Assembly (NCBI GenBank): GCA_032718475.1
Contig: JAUCBJ010000605.1
Coordinates: 1-64,000, forward strand
Reading direction: 5' to 3'
Source of the DNA: Nemertoderma westbladi
Taxonomy: Eukaryota; Xenacoelomorpha; Nemertodermatida; Nemertodermatidae
DNA length: 64,000 nucleotides
Positions within the stretch are counted from its first letter, which is position 1; each line of letters opens with the position of its first letter. Shown in pieces: positions 22,761-34,210 of the stretch. The translations under genes were made by a program, and so were the position numbers. Below the pieces are notes generated by a model. It was not told the DNA's origin. It saw only the letters and a list, made by a program, of their open reading frames with translations, and made no database searches.

Positions 22761-23228
22761 ATCTGTACATGTTGTCGTTGTGTCCTACTGTACCTACAGG
22801 TATGTCAGCATGTCAACACCAAACCTGCAAACCGATTATTCCATTCCTTATATTCACTATTACAGCTTCAATTAATCACGTATGAGAAATTACTTTTTTT
22901 ATATTTAGTAGTTATTTTCGCAAGTTTAATTTTAAATACCTAGGTCTGCATTTAATGCATGTTACAGTTCTCCGGATAAATTATTGAATAAGGTATTTTG
23001 AAACCAAACTATACATTACGGTGCAATGAAAAATTAAAATTATATATTTCGAGTAAGACTTCTAAACTTTTATCAATTTGCATCATTTTTTCAAAACTAC
23101 CTAGGTGCATGCTAATTTGCAATTAGATTTATGTAAATCTTGTATATATAATATATAACTACTATAGAACCAACAATGATTCCATATCTAAATGTCACAT
23201 ATTAGTTAAAAATGAGAAAATAATTATT
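22761..23228 (+). other. Proximal upstream flank of A2
   Basis: Matches the last 470 bp before A3, A4 and A6, including the TATATATAATATATAA tract about 75-90 bp before the start codon and the CTACCTAGGTGCATGCTAAT block. Confidence 0.5.
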
Positions 23229-24691
23229 ATGCTTGATTTCCTGACAAGGAGAGGTACGGAACTAACTTTATCTAGAGCTAAATCCCGATGGATAACTACT
23301 GAGCCAGTTGTGTTTGCAATATGTTTTACGCATAGCTTACAGCATCCGATCGACAAGGCTTTTGTGTATCAAGCATTTGCGAAATACCGTAACTTTAGTT
23401 ACAATGCAACAGGCAGTTCGGTATGCAATGTTAATATGTCAACTTCCCAATACCGCATTGAAGAAGAAGTTCAAGCTGAAGCCAGCATATGGGGGATAAA
23501 CCAAGCTGTGGCTTTGCTGCTACCTGCCACAATCATTGGCTCATGGATGGGAAGTCTAAGTGACCAATACGGAAGAAAACTCGCCTTTATTATTCCTTAT
23601 ATTGGAAGCAGTCTTGGAGTCATTATATTATACTCATTATTGTGTATGATCTCCCTTTGTATGTGCTACTCTTTGTTAACCTCTGTGCCGGCTTATGTGG
23701 GTCTTTTGGCAGTGTTGTCGCAGCTGGATTCAGTTATATTGCAGATGTAACAGAAACGGGGAAACGTAGGTCTCTTCGCATCGTGGTTATTTCAGGGGTA
23801 TTTGGAATAGGTTTGGGTTGTGGTCCCATTCTTAGTGGATATCTAATTGAGTTTTATGGTTTCCTAATTCCTCTCATTTTAATGCTTTGCATCAATATAT
23901 CTGCATTATTATATACGGTGGTCTTTCTTCAGGAAACTGTGGTATTTGATACTCTAAGGGAAAGGCGATTCAAACCATTAGAGCCAATTTCGAAAATGAT
24001 AAATGTTGTTACAGCAGGTAACAGTAAAACAAACAACTGTTTACGAATGTATTTACTATCTTTGGTTCTGTTGGCAGGGATTGAAATGGGAATAAATTCA
24101 CCAATAACGCTATATGCCATGAAATCTCCCTTTTGTTTTGGTTCTTTTCAAGTTGGAATACTACAGACCTTATCCGGATCATCCTATTTGGTGAGCTTAT
24201 TTGCAGTAGCTACTTTACAGAATTGTGTTAAAGATGTTATAATTGCTGTTATTGGTATGATTTCTGAGCAAATTGGTATTCTATTCACAGCATTCGCTCA
24301 ATCAAGTCTTTATATTTATGTGGGAGCCTGTGTGATCTTACTGAAAGGCACATCTTCACCACTGATACGATCAGCAATGTCGTCACTAGTCGATTCTTCA
24401 CATCAGGGAGCATTATTTGCTACAATGTCATTTTGCGAATTTTCTATAATGTTAATATCAATCGTTTCCTTAAATTATGTCTACCCAGCTACATTGAAAA
24501 TTTCACCACATTTTGTATTCTACCTTGGTGCTGCTATTATCGATGTTCCCATTGCTGTGTATTTAATTGCTAGCTTCCTGAATTACCGTATTAAACGTGG
24601 CGTCATTGAATTAACCGATCCACTTCTTGAAAGTTCAGGTGAAGAAGATGATAGCAATGAACAACAGAATGTGGGAGAAATAATTAACTAA
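23229..24691 (+). pseudogene. SLC46-like family A copy 2 (A2), 1-bp frameshift
   Basis: Identical in layout to A1 but one base shorter. Near 23624-23634 the AT run reads CATTATATTATAC where other copies read CATTATATATATAC, a 1-bp loss in TM4 that shifts the frame. The N-terminal part ends at 23750 and the rest runs in another frame to 24691. Also distinctive are AICFTHSLQHPID (shared with A6), SQYRIEEEV in the first loop, and WGIN in place of WGIY at the start of TM2. Since the indel lies in a TA run it could be a sequencing or assembly error; otherwise this copy is a recent pseudogene. Confidence 0.8.
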
Positions 24692-25312
24692 TTGGTCATT
24701 CTGTATATTAATGATTAGCCTTTTTGATTCTTCAACTTAAATAATTTAATTCCACTAATAATGGCAAAAATGGTGGACAGAATTTAGTTATTATATTTAG
24801 TTATTACATCAATGATTTGTTAAGTAATGTTTGTGATATTATTACAAGATGGTGGTTAATTCGATTTATTTTATGATTATCAACCCTTCTTACTATTAAT
24901 GAAGCTATTTAATTTTAATTGATCTATAGTTACTTTTTATACTTTGTTAAAAATTTGATGTGGTAGCTTGTTATATGATATCGTAGGAAAGTCATCTTTT
25001 TACAACAGACTCGTTCTTTTATAAGAACCGGACGGTCTTTAAAGGGACTATCCAGGTGGTCACATCGCTGCTTGCATCCTTTAAATGTTAGCTAAATGAG
25101 TTCCAATTTCCCCTGGGGAGTATAGTTCAGGGGGGGGGGGGGGGGGTGGGGGTACTGGAAATAAGTCGTTTGACTTTTGGCATAATCCCTGGCCTAACAA
25201 CCGTTACTTTTTACAATCCCCACCTCCACTCGTTCAGCCACCATCATCGTTCAGCAGGACAATGAATGCTTACACTACAATGCTACTGCTAATGCTAATG
25301 CTACTACTATTG
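24692..25312 (+). other. 3' flank of A2 (type II) with poly-G tract
   Basis: This flank type occurs behind A2, A4 and A6 but not behind A1, A3 or A5. It carries a poly-G tract after CCCTGGGGAGTATAGTTCAG (about 25129-25155). No gene was recognised. Confidence 0.5.
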
Positions 25313-25440
25313 GAGGGAATTAGCCTAGTGGAGAGCCCATGATATTCTCGAGAGTCCTCTTAAAGTACAAACGGGGCCTTTACAGATATTCTCGCGAAAG
25401 TCATTGGTGATAGGGAATTGTATTTATAGCAGCATTCTTA
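25313..25440 (+). mobile_element. Very old LINE 3' relic behind A2
   Basis: A weak but ordered match to the LINE C-terminal end: GGAGAGCCCATGATATTCTC (GGTGGACATCCCATGACTTTC in the LINE), CCTCTTAAAG, GGGGCCTTTACAG, GTCATTGGTGATAGGGAATTG (GTCATGGGTGATAGGGAGTTG) and AGCAGCATTCTTA. It lies upstream of the younger LINE2 and recurs at 46308 and 62212. Confidence 0.6.
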
Positions 25441-25998
25441 GGGTGTATGCCTATTATAGATATTAGAATCATCTGTCCTGGCCCTGAGAGGTAGAACAAT
25501 GCACATAATTAAATTAATTAATTAAATTAAATTAATTAAATTAAATTAATATTATAAAGAAAAGCCTCATGTTGTATTAGCATCATTAATAATATACAAC
25601 TAATATACAAATAAACATATAATATACAACTTGACCCTGATAGAATCTCTGTTCAGTTTCCTTGGTAATTAACATCCTGGTGATTGCGATAACACTGAAT
25701 AAATAACTTATTGTTTGCGTTGAAAAGATTGAAAAGATTTCTTTTTCTATATTAACATATACTAGCACCAGCACTTACAAATCTTGCACAAATTGAAAAC
25801 CGTTTTATTGTCATCATTTTAATTATCTATTAAAGATTGTTTTTTGCAGCACCAATACAGCATAGTTTACCCATTTGTAAGGGCTAGATTTTATTTTCGA
25901 ATTTGCATTTCGGAGTGAAATTTTATTCAAATTAGTACTATGTAATTAACATATAAGAAATGCATTATTTCTTAAAATTTAAATTTGATTATTAGCAA
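25441..25998 (+). other. AT-rich spacer fused to a type I flank
   Basis: Contains an AATTAAATTA repeat near 25507-25555. From about 25760 (CTAGCACCAGCACTTACAAAT) it switches to the type I flank of A1, A3 and A5. At about 25957-25970 it has the undisturbed ACATATAAGAAATG word, the empty insertion site of the 415-bp retroposon. The switch marks a recombination junction between A-type flanks. Confidence 0.6.
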
Positions 25999-26521
25999 CA
26001 GCTTCTTATATATAGGTATTGCTGCTTACTTACTTCAGGTCAGGTCAGGTATTCTGGTCATTGATCAAGAAAACTTGCCACCTCCATGCAGCATAAAGGA
26101 GGTGCCACCTGTAGCTGCATAGACCCTCTTACTAAGGGCAAATCTGGTCCTGTAACTAGGACCCCCTTCGTTCTGGGATAAGGACGCCCTTGGTCGTGGA
26201 TTAAGGACCCATATACTTGGCTGCAGGGGTATATGGCCTGGTCAGGCAGATGGTGATCTACCAATGGCTGGTCAGGAGTAGAGTGTTCTCATGTCCACTT
26301 CAGTGCACTTCACTGCGACCTGCACCTGGCAGCAGGGGTACAGGGCATGACCCAGCAGATGAGCTGCACAGCCAATGGTGGGTAATGTGCGCCAGAGTAG
26401 ATATGGGTGATGGGCCTCATATCTGACTCCACTGCGACACCCACCCTGTGGAATGGCAAACCAGGGTGTGGTATTTGCCCCGAGAGCTGACTCGGCATAA
26501 AAGCACCCCCCAACCCCCACT

Positions 26522-27754
26522 ATGGATTACATTAGTAATGCGGAGGTCCGGCCACTAGAGGCCAGTGGAATTACTGGACACAATCGGCCTCACAGGCGTC
26601 AGTTATCTCCTGACTGGCTGCCTGTCTCACCCCCTACTGGGGAGAGAGCAGCCAACAATTCTTTGAGTCCCTTTCCTGATGACCTTTCTGGCCCAAACCC
26701 TAGGTCACCAGGGAGGCCAGATTGTGAGGGGGAGAGGGATTCTGGAGTTGGAGGCTACTCTCATGTTCCACCCCGACCAACAAAGCCATTGGTGAATCTG
26801 AGGCAAGTCACTAGACTAGCCTCTGTAAACACCCTAACACTCGGGTCCCCAATGAGTGAGTTGACTGCCTTGGCAGATAAGCTTTCTCTTAGCACAGTGG
26901 GTGTTCAAGAGCACCGAATGCAGACTGGACAGACTGATGAGGTTCTGATTGAGGACATGGGGGGCGGTTGGCGACTCGGCCTCGCGTCAGCAGATGATAG
27001 TGGCACTGGTGGACTTGGTCTATTGATGAATCCAACTGCACATGCAGCATTGGACAAAATTGACCAAATCTCTAACCGCATCATCCGTTGCCACTTCTCA
27101 TGTTCTGGAAGACTGGCTAAGAAGTTTTCAAGGGTGGTTCTGATTGTGTGCTACTCTCCAACTAGTGTTGCCCCTGTAGAGGAGGTGGAAAATTTCTACC
27201 ACAATCTACAAGCTGCTACTAATGGAGTGGATCAGCATGCATTCTTAACATTCCTGGGAGACTTTAATGCAAGTCTACATCAATCACCTACATCGCCCTG
27301 GGTCTATAGCAATAGTGTTAACCGAAATTCCGTCCATCTTCAGGATTTTATCCCTGGAAATGGATTGTTTTCGGCTGGAACCCAGTTCAAGAAGCGAACT
27401 GGAAAGCTATGGACTCATAGTGGACCCAGTGGCCACAAGTCCCAGATAGACCATATTCTGTTTCGTCGGAAATACAGGAGCTCTATACAAGACTGTAATG
27501 CATTTACACTTCGACCCTTCTCCAGTGATCACCGCCTTATTGTGGCCAAGGTAAGACTTAGTCTGCGTGCTAGCAGAACAACGAAATCTGCCTTGCTGCG
27601 GCATGACTGGTCCTCTCTGTTGCAACAGCCAAGTGTGAGATCCAGCTTCACACTACAGCTGAGCAACAGGTATGAGGTTCTTGCCTCTGAGGCGGCAGAT
27701 CACTGTGAGAGCTATACTGCCTTCACAGAAGCAGTTAAGTTAGCAGCTGCATAA
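26522..27754 (+). pseudogene. LINE2 endonuclease ORF (longest intact frame)
   Basis: 410 codons. About 100 residues of proline- and arginine-rich N-terminus are followed by an APE/exonuclease-type endonuclease. Landmarks are SVNTLTL near the start, VGVQEHRMQT with the catalytic Glu, VVLIVCYSPT, FLGDFNASL with the Asp-Asn pair, GHKSQIDHILFRRK, and RPFSSDHRLIVAKVRL at the end with Asp-His. A stop follows AVKLAAA; in the same frame the linker (QTIAAKNAVKAASRSLK) continues after it, so the stop is probably a lesion and the ancestral protein a single large polyprotein. Confidence 0.82.
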
Positions 27755-28181
27755 ACAGTTCCTGTACACCCTCGAAACAGGAAAAGGGCCCCCTGGACTG
27801 ACAATAAAATTCCGAAGTTCTGAAATGACCTCTATAAGAAAGAGTCCCGACTCAAACAGACTATAGCGGCCAAGAATGCAGTTAAGGCCGCATCTAGGTC
27901 CCTGAAAAGGCAGTACTCTGTTAATCTACAGGAGCTAATAAACCAACAGGTTGATGCCATCAATGATGCTGACAACAGCAGGCAATCATCCCAGGCATGG
28001 AAATCGATCAACTTGCTTACTGGGTGGAAAAGCCAACCAACCACGAAGGTTAAGGCTGAATCACCAGCCGATCGCCTCAATGGTTGGAAGGCCCACTTTG
28101 AAAAGCTCCTCAATAATGACAGGGTATTGCCTGATAACTTTATAGAAGTAAAAGTGTCTGAGTCTGTACTCCTTTGCATAA

Positions 28182-29714
28182 GTGAAGGCTGCTGCAAAGA
28201 ACATTAAGACCAATCGTGCCAGTGGAGTAGATGGTGTTCCCCCTGAGGTCATTAAAATACCTGAGTGTTTAAAGCTCATCTATCCCATCATAGTAGACAT
28301 GTACCGAACAACAAGAGTCCCACAAGAAATGAAAACAAATAAGTTGGTGCCAGTTCCCAAGAAGGGCAACCTAACACTCCATGGTTCTTTTCGGGGAATC
28401 TCATTGATCTCGATTGATGCAAAGCTATACAATAGAATTCTATTAAATCGCATCAGGGATCCCATTGAGAGTCTCCTCCGTGGAAATCAGAATGGGTTCC
28501 ATAAAGGTCGTGGGACCATGGAGCCCATTTTGGCACTTAGAAGGATAATTGAAGAGTTATCAAAAAAGAAACACAGGCATCTGGCTGTTATCTTTGTTGA
28601 CTTCTTCAAGGCCTTTGATTCAGTCTCTCAATCACGTATGTTCAGCATACTTTCATTATATGGGATTCCTGATGAAATTATTGCAGCAATCAGATCAGTA
28701 TACGATGGTTCGACAACATTTGTGTCTACTGTTGACGGTGGCACAGAACCATTTGAAGTGTTATGGGGCATCCTCCAGGGAGACACACTTGCACCATTCT
28801 TGTTCATAATTGTGGTTGACTATGTTCTACGCATGTCCTTAGATCATCATAATGATGATGGGGTGATGATAACTCCACCTACTGGCTCTAGAAGTCGAGG
28901 AAATCCTGCCAAGTACCTAACTGATCCAGACTTTGCTGATGACTTATGAGTACTCTCAGAATCACTAGAGGGAGCCCAACGGCTCCTCAGCTCATTAGAA
29001 CATGCTGCTTCTAGTGTTGGTCTTTTTATTAACTCCAGAAAGACCAAAATTTTGACAGTTAACTTTATTAAAAGTCCTCAGCAAGTCTCTGATCGGATGA
29101 GCATAAGCTCAAAGGATGGTATGCTTGAGCATGTGGACGACTTCTGTTACCTGGGATCGTGGATCCGGAAGTCAGGTGAGGACCTTCGAATACGTAAGGG
29201 AAAGGCATGGGCAGCCTTGAATAGGCTTTCCAGGATTTGGAAGTCACCGAGAATTTATCGGAAACTTAAGGTCCGATTATTTAGAGCAGCAGTAGCTCCA
29301 GTACTCCTCTATGGGAGTCCATGCTGGGCTCTATCTGCTGAGGACACCAAATCTCTGGATGGCACATTCACAAGAATGCTACGCCGGGTTCATTGTGTCA
29401 AGTACAATGCACACATCACCAACCAGACACTATATAACATTGGAGGTGTCTCATTGGTTCTCCCAAGCTTGACACTAGAACAAAATCGCCTCCGCTTTGC
29501 AGGACATTGCTTTCGCCGTGAGGACCAGCCAGTGCATAATCTGGTACTTTGGCAGACTCATGGAGTGAATAAGCATGGTGGACATCCCATGACTTTCTTG
29601 AAACGCATTTTAAAGGACACTGGCCTTGAAGATGCGGATGATCTAGCAAATGTCATGGGTGATAGGGAGTTGTGGTGGTGCAATTTTGTCGACAAGCCAG
29701 CACAGCATTCTTAA
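28182..29714 (+). pseudogene. LINE2 reverse transcriptase and C-terminal domain
   Basis: Fingers and palm motifs run from KTNRASGVDGVPPEVIK through KLVPVPKKGN, FRGISLISIDAKLYNRIL, IFVDFFKAFDSVSQSRM, GILQGDTLAPFLF and PDFADDL. TGA at 28947-28949 then interrupts one frame that continues as VLSESLEGAQRLLSSLE and KTKILTVNFIKSP to the C-terminal part. That part has YLGSWIRKSGED, KLKVRLFRAAVAPVLLYGS, RLRFAGHCFRREDQ and NVMGDRELWW. Catalytic Asp residues of motifs A and C are kept, so only the stop and frameshift rule out activity. Confidence 0.85.
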
Positions 29715-29894
29715 AAATGCAGCTGCAATGCAGCATGCCGATCCTAGTAGTTGCTTACTTGTGCCAATGCAAATAATTATTGTATATCAGTAACATAATC
29801 TTTAGTGACACAGTAGTACAGCTACTGTAGTGTCTACTACTACTCTGTTTACTGTAGATTCATTCAACTATTTATAGCGCAGTAGAACCAGTAC

Positions 29895-30196
29895 AGCCCA
29901 TGCTGGGCTCTAGCTGCTGATGATACCAAATCTCTGGATGGCACATTCATAACAATGCTAAGTCGGGTTCACTGTGTCAAGTACAATGCACACATCTCCA
30001 ACCAGACACCATATAATATTGGAGGTGTACCATTAGTATCCCCAAGCTTGTGATTTGAATAGAGCCGCCTCCGCTTTGCAGGACATTGCTCACGGCCGGA
30101 GGACTAGCCTGTGCACAATCTTGTACTTTGTTAATAAGCAAGATGGACAGCCCATGACTTTCTTAAGACGCCTCTTAAAGGAAACTGGCCTTTAAG
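29895..30196 (+). mobile_element. Older LINE 3' fragment behind LINE2
   Basis: Same fragment as at 17779-18080, here with GCAGGACATTGC in place of TTCAGGACATTGC. It is diverged from LINE2 itself but nearly identical among the four units. Confidence 0.75.
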
Positions 30197-30815
30197 CAGT
30201 ACTGCAGTGCAATTGTTTTTATTTTCTAGGGTATGGGTTTTACTAACTATACTGCACATTATACTTGTACTGGTACTTCTAGAAAAAGAAAACAGCAGTA
30301 GTGATACAGGGGAACCTAAATTATAAAGAAAACTGACAAAAACGTACAAAATAAAGTCGTAAATAATCAAAAATCGGGCATGGAGTGTCATTTAAACGGC
30401 ATTAAAAAAAGCTTCATTAAAAATTTATTCTGATTTTTATTTATTTAAAATTAAATACATACCTCTATTATAATTATGATCGCTTCAACTATGATACACA
30501 TTTATTTTTATATTTAAAGTATCAAATTATTTCTTTCACCTTGACTGGTCGCGGTCGGGAACCAAGGTAACTTGGATGGATGGGTGTACTGTGGATGACC
30601 AAACAACCCATCCGTGGTTGTGAACTGGCATTCCTTGGCTTATAGAGCCTAAACGGTTCTTCCATTCAATACTTTAATTTTATAATTGTTGTTGTTGCAT
30701 GAAATAATGAATCAGAATAATCGAGAATAATGCATTCAGTTAATATTATGCCGCACAAAACAAACATTAAAAGGTAAACATAGGCTTTCTGAATTACATT
30801 TGTATAATATTTACA
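30197..30815 (+). other. Upstream flank of B2
   Basis: Shared B upstream flank. It has a small private duplication near 30716-30732 (AGAATAATCGAGAATAATGC). No gene was recognised. Confidence 0.5.
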
Positions 30816-32255
30816 ATGTGGACTACAATGAAAGGAACTCAATTATCATTATCCAAAGCAAACTCGCGTTGGATAACTGTAGAGCCAGCTGTGTTTGCAA
30901 TATATGTTGTTTTCAGCCTTCAAAAGCCAGTTGATAAAACATATATATACCAAATATTTGCAAATTACAGGAACTTTAGCTACAATGCAACAGGTGGATC
31001 AGGTTGCAATGTTAATATGTCATCTTCCCAATACCAGATTGAAGAAGAAGTTCAAGCTGAAGCCAGCATATGGGGGATATACCAAGCTGTGGCTATGCTG
31101 CTACCTGCCACAATCATTGGCTCATGGATGGGAAGTCTAAGTGACATATATGGAAGAAAATTCGCTTTACTTATTCCTTTTATTGGAAACATAATTGGAT
31201 TGACTATATACATACTGGTTGTAACCTACAACCTTCCACTCTATGTGCTACTATTCGGCAACTTATGTCTTGGCCTAACCGGCTCTTTAGGTAGTGTTAA
31301 CTCAGTTTCTTTCAGTTACATTGCAGATGTAACAGAAGCAGGACCATCACGCTCTTTACGTATCATGGTTATTACTGCAGCATTAGGCACTGGCATAGGC
31401 ATTGGGCCATTTTTAGGTGGATACCTGGTGGAAGTTTATGGTTTCGTACTACCATTGATTATAATGATTTGCATTAGTATACTGGCACTTATTTATATAT
31501 TATTCTGCGTTGAGGAAACAATAATAAATGATCTCGAAACCCCAAGACAATTTCATCCATTAGAAGCAGCTCAGAAAATGGTTCACATTTTGAGTGCAGG
31601 TGATAGTAAAACCAATATATGTTTGCGTTTGTATGTAGCAACAATGGTGTTGTTAATTGGCATTCAAGTAGGAATACAGACCCCTTTAGCACTATATACC
31701 ATGAAAGCCCCTCTGTGCTTTACACCTTTTAAAGTTGGGATACTACAAACAATTTCGGAGTCATCCGTTTTAGTGAGTCTATTTGGAGTTGTTGTCTTAC
31801 AGAAATGCCTGAAAGATTTCATCATTGCTGCTATTGGCATGTTCTCACAGCAATTGGGATTCATATTAATTGCATTTGCTCAATCAGGCGGTTTCATTTA
31901 TGTGGCAGCGAGTGCACAGAGCTTGAGAGCTTGTGCAATACCTCTAATACGATCATCAATGTCATCACTTATTGATTCATCCCAGCAGGGATCATTATTC
32001 GCAACAGTAGCATTTTGCGAATTATCTGTTATGTTACTATCAAGTGTTTCATTGGAATATGTCTACCCAGCTACATTGTCAATATCACCCAAGTTTGTAT
32101 TCTACCTTGGCGCTGGTACTATCGATATCCCGATTGCTTTGTACTTGATTGCGAGATTCCTTGACTACCGCAGAAAGCGTCCTTTCATTGAACTAGACGA
32201 TCGCCTGCTTGATTACTCATCACCAAAATGTGGAAGAGATTTGAAAAAAAAATAA
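30816..32255 (+). CDS. SLC46-like MFS transporter, family B copy 2 (B2), extended C-terminus
   Basis: Family B transporter. Relative to A it has a different N-terminus (MWTTMKGTQLSLSK) and keeps sequons N53-F-S, N57-A-T and N67-M-S, C64, the G106-S-L-S-D-I-Y-G-R-K signature and the APLCF cysteine in the TM7-TM8 loop. The other B copies stop after IELDDRLLD. Here TAA has become TAC and the frame runs on for 13 residues (YSSPKCGRDLKKK), giving 479 residues. The added tail is basic and lies on the cytosolic side. LDDRLLD holds a DxxLL-like sorting motif, which could suit an endolysosomal carrier; this is weak evidence. The start has A at -3. Confidence 0.85.
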   Translation: MWTTMKGTQLSLSKANSRWITVEPAVFAIYVVFSLQKPVDKTYIYQIFANYRNFSYNATGGSGCNVNMSSSQYQIEEEVQAEASIWGIYQAVAMLLPATIIGSWMGSLSDIYGRKFALLIPFIGNIIGLTIYILVVTYNLPLYVLLFGNLCLGLTGSLGSVNSVSFSYIADVTEAGPSRSLRIMVITAALGTGIGIGPFLGGYLVEVYGFVLPLIIMICISILALIYILFCVEETIINDLETPRQFHPLEAAQKMVHILSAGDSKTNICLRLYVATMVLLIGIQVGIQTPLALYTMKAPLCFTPFKVGILQTISESSVLVSLFGVVVLQKCLKDFIIAAIGMFSQQLGFILIAFAQSGGFIYVAASAQSLRACAIPLIRSSMSSLIDSSQQGSLFATVAFCELSVMLLSSVSLEYVYPATLSISPKFVFYLGAGTIDIPIALYLIARFLDYRRKRPFIELDDRLLDYSSPKCGRDLKKK

Positions 32256-33019
32256 CTGATTTATGAAGCTTAAATTAATTACCAATATTATTTATTAATA
32301 ATAATCCATATATAGTATTCATATCTAAATAATTGTGATTTTTGCGTTAATATTCAATATGTATAATTATTACTCATTACATAATAATTACTATTTAATT
32401 TTTATTATTTTGTATTCTATAGATTGATTTTACTAATATTGATATAATATATCAGCATTTGAATATTATATATATTTATATTATATTATATTATACGAAT
32501 ATTATATTTGAATATATTATAGAATTTTGCAGATGGCGTTGTTAAATAATAGCTTGTAATTTATAATACAGTAATGAATAATGAAAAAACTAATAACTGC
32601 AGATGAAAACAACATCATTGCAACCTACAAGTCGACGAACATATCCCCAGTTATACTACTACTAGGTCGAGCGAACTCGGACAGTGGAAATGAGATCCTT
32701 CCAGGCTTCCCGATTCTCCATAGTTGTCGCAATTTAGTTTTGCAATTTCGTTAATTTCCCCAGTTATAAATAACTGTAAAAAGCTGCAACCAACAAAGTT
32801 TTTCTGTTACAATTTAGATAAATTTATCATTGAGATTTGTAGATGATGCAAGATGCTGCAGATGCGATTGATAGATTTGGTAGTGAACTGACACTACAGT
32901 AGTTGATCATGTAATATAGAAAATTGTTCAGTAATATAGTTTTGAATCTCGACCTTAACCTTAAGGTTTTCTGCTGTGGGCTAGGTTCATCATAATGGTC
33001 CATATGAATGGTGTATTAA
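32256..33019 (+). other. 3' flank of B2
   Basis: AT-rich shared flank. Contains the 102-bp insertion at 32656-32757 and the sequence TGATCATGTAATATAG near 32902, absent behind B1. Confidence 0.5.
32656..32757. mobile_element. 102-bp insertion with 11-bp TSD behind B2
   Basis: CCCCAGTTATA flanks the insertion at 32645-32655 and 32758-32768; B1 and B3 flanks have one copy and no insert. The inserted sequence starts CTACTACTAGGTCGAGCGAA. The copy behind B4 (58586-58687) has the same sequence and position, so the insertion came before the duplication that made these two. The family is unknown; it may be a short SINE or a truncated LINE tail. Confidence 0.75.
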
Positions 33020-33164
33020 AATGGATCTAAAATAGCTGTCCATAGAAACCAAGATAAAAAATAATTGTCATATTACTTTGTAGTGATGTTAAATCTATAG
33101 CAGCCAATCACAGCCAATTTTCAAAATTAGCTTCCCGCGCATACTTAAACCCGCGCATACTTAA
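33020..33164 (+). repeat. Relic of right arm before A3
   Basis: Same fused fragment of the inverted-repeat element as before A2, with TGATGTTAAATCTATAG in place of TGATGTCAAATCTGTAG. The flank continues from 33165 to the A3 start with no gene recognised. Confidence 0.7.
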
Positions 33165-34210
33165 AGATGTGTACAACGGTGACCACTCACTGACCAGACT
33201 CACTATAGTGTTCCTGTGTAACTCATTAATTTTGTGCATAAATTCGCGCCGCCTTCGCATATAGTAGCAATAACGGTAAGTGGTAGTCATTATAGTCTAA
33301 TAAAGGCCGATAGTGAATATTGAGAATCAGGGCCTTGACTAGTTGCGGAGAAGTCCGCTCGCATCGCTCACAGATACTACATTATATAATTGAACATGCC
33401 CGGTTATTGTTATTTGAATAATGTCCGAACTGACAATTAATTACAAACCAGTACAAAAATGTATTTTGGAGTTTTTCTTTATTATGCCTTTTTTTCATAC
33501 GTTCAGTAATATAAATTTTACATTTGTTTTTAATTTGGTATATGGAGAGGCCATATATTATTCAAGCATTAGGGACATATTAATTATAGAGCCACTACAT
33601 ATTAATTATACTAATTAATAATTGCATATATGTAGCCACAGTATAAGGCAGTAAGGTTAATTAGACTATTAACGTTGCTCACTATGACAGGTTTTACGAT
33701 TCGGTAGGCTACCATTCAGGCCACTCAGGGGTCGGGTCAGGAATGTATCTGTACATGTTGTCGTTGTGTCCTACTGTACCTACAGGTATGTCAGCATGTC
33801 AACACCAAACCTGCAAACCGATTATTCCATTCCTTATATTCACTATTACAGCTTCAATTAATCACGTATGAGAAATTACTTTTTTTCTATTTAGTAGTTA
33901 TTTTCGCAAGTTTAATTTTAAATACCTAGGTTCTGCATTTAATGCATGTTACAGTTCTCCATATAAATTATTGAATAAGGTATTTTGAAACCAAACTATA
34001 CATTACGGTGCAATGAAAAATTAAAATTATATATTTCGAGTAAGGGTTCTAAACTTTTATCAATTTGCATCATATTTGCAAAACTACCTAGGTGCATGCT
34101 AATTTGCAGTTACATTTATGTAAATCTTGTATATATATAACTACTATAGAACCAATAACGATTCCATATCTAAATGTCACATATTAGTTAAAAATGAGAA
34201 AATAATTATT
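33165..34210 (+). other. Upstream flank of A3
   Basis: Homologous to the A2 and A6 flanks. The insertion site of the 1.22 kb transposon is unoccupied (near 33740, with TAC of the target word lost). A TATATATATAA tract lies about 75 bp before the start codon. Confidence 0.5.

Larger units (their letters stand above)
25999..29800 (+). mobile_element. LINE copy 2, best-preserved
   Basis: The same element as LINE1, with few private lesions, so it is the best copy for describing the family. The endonuclease and RT are each in one uninterrupted frame. Lesions common to all copies are TAA at 27752, TGA near 27821, a frameshift at about 28175 between linker and RT, and TGA at 28947-28949. These show that the element was already inactive when the cluster expanded. 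The ends are approximate. Confidence 0.87.

Noticed and set aside
34127-34210. 28-30-residue N-terminal extensions of A3, A4 and A6
   Set aside because: The upstream ATG lies in the TATA tract, the extension differs in frame and sequence between copies, and A1 and A5 lack it.
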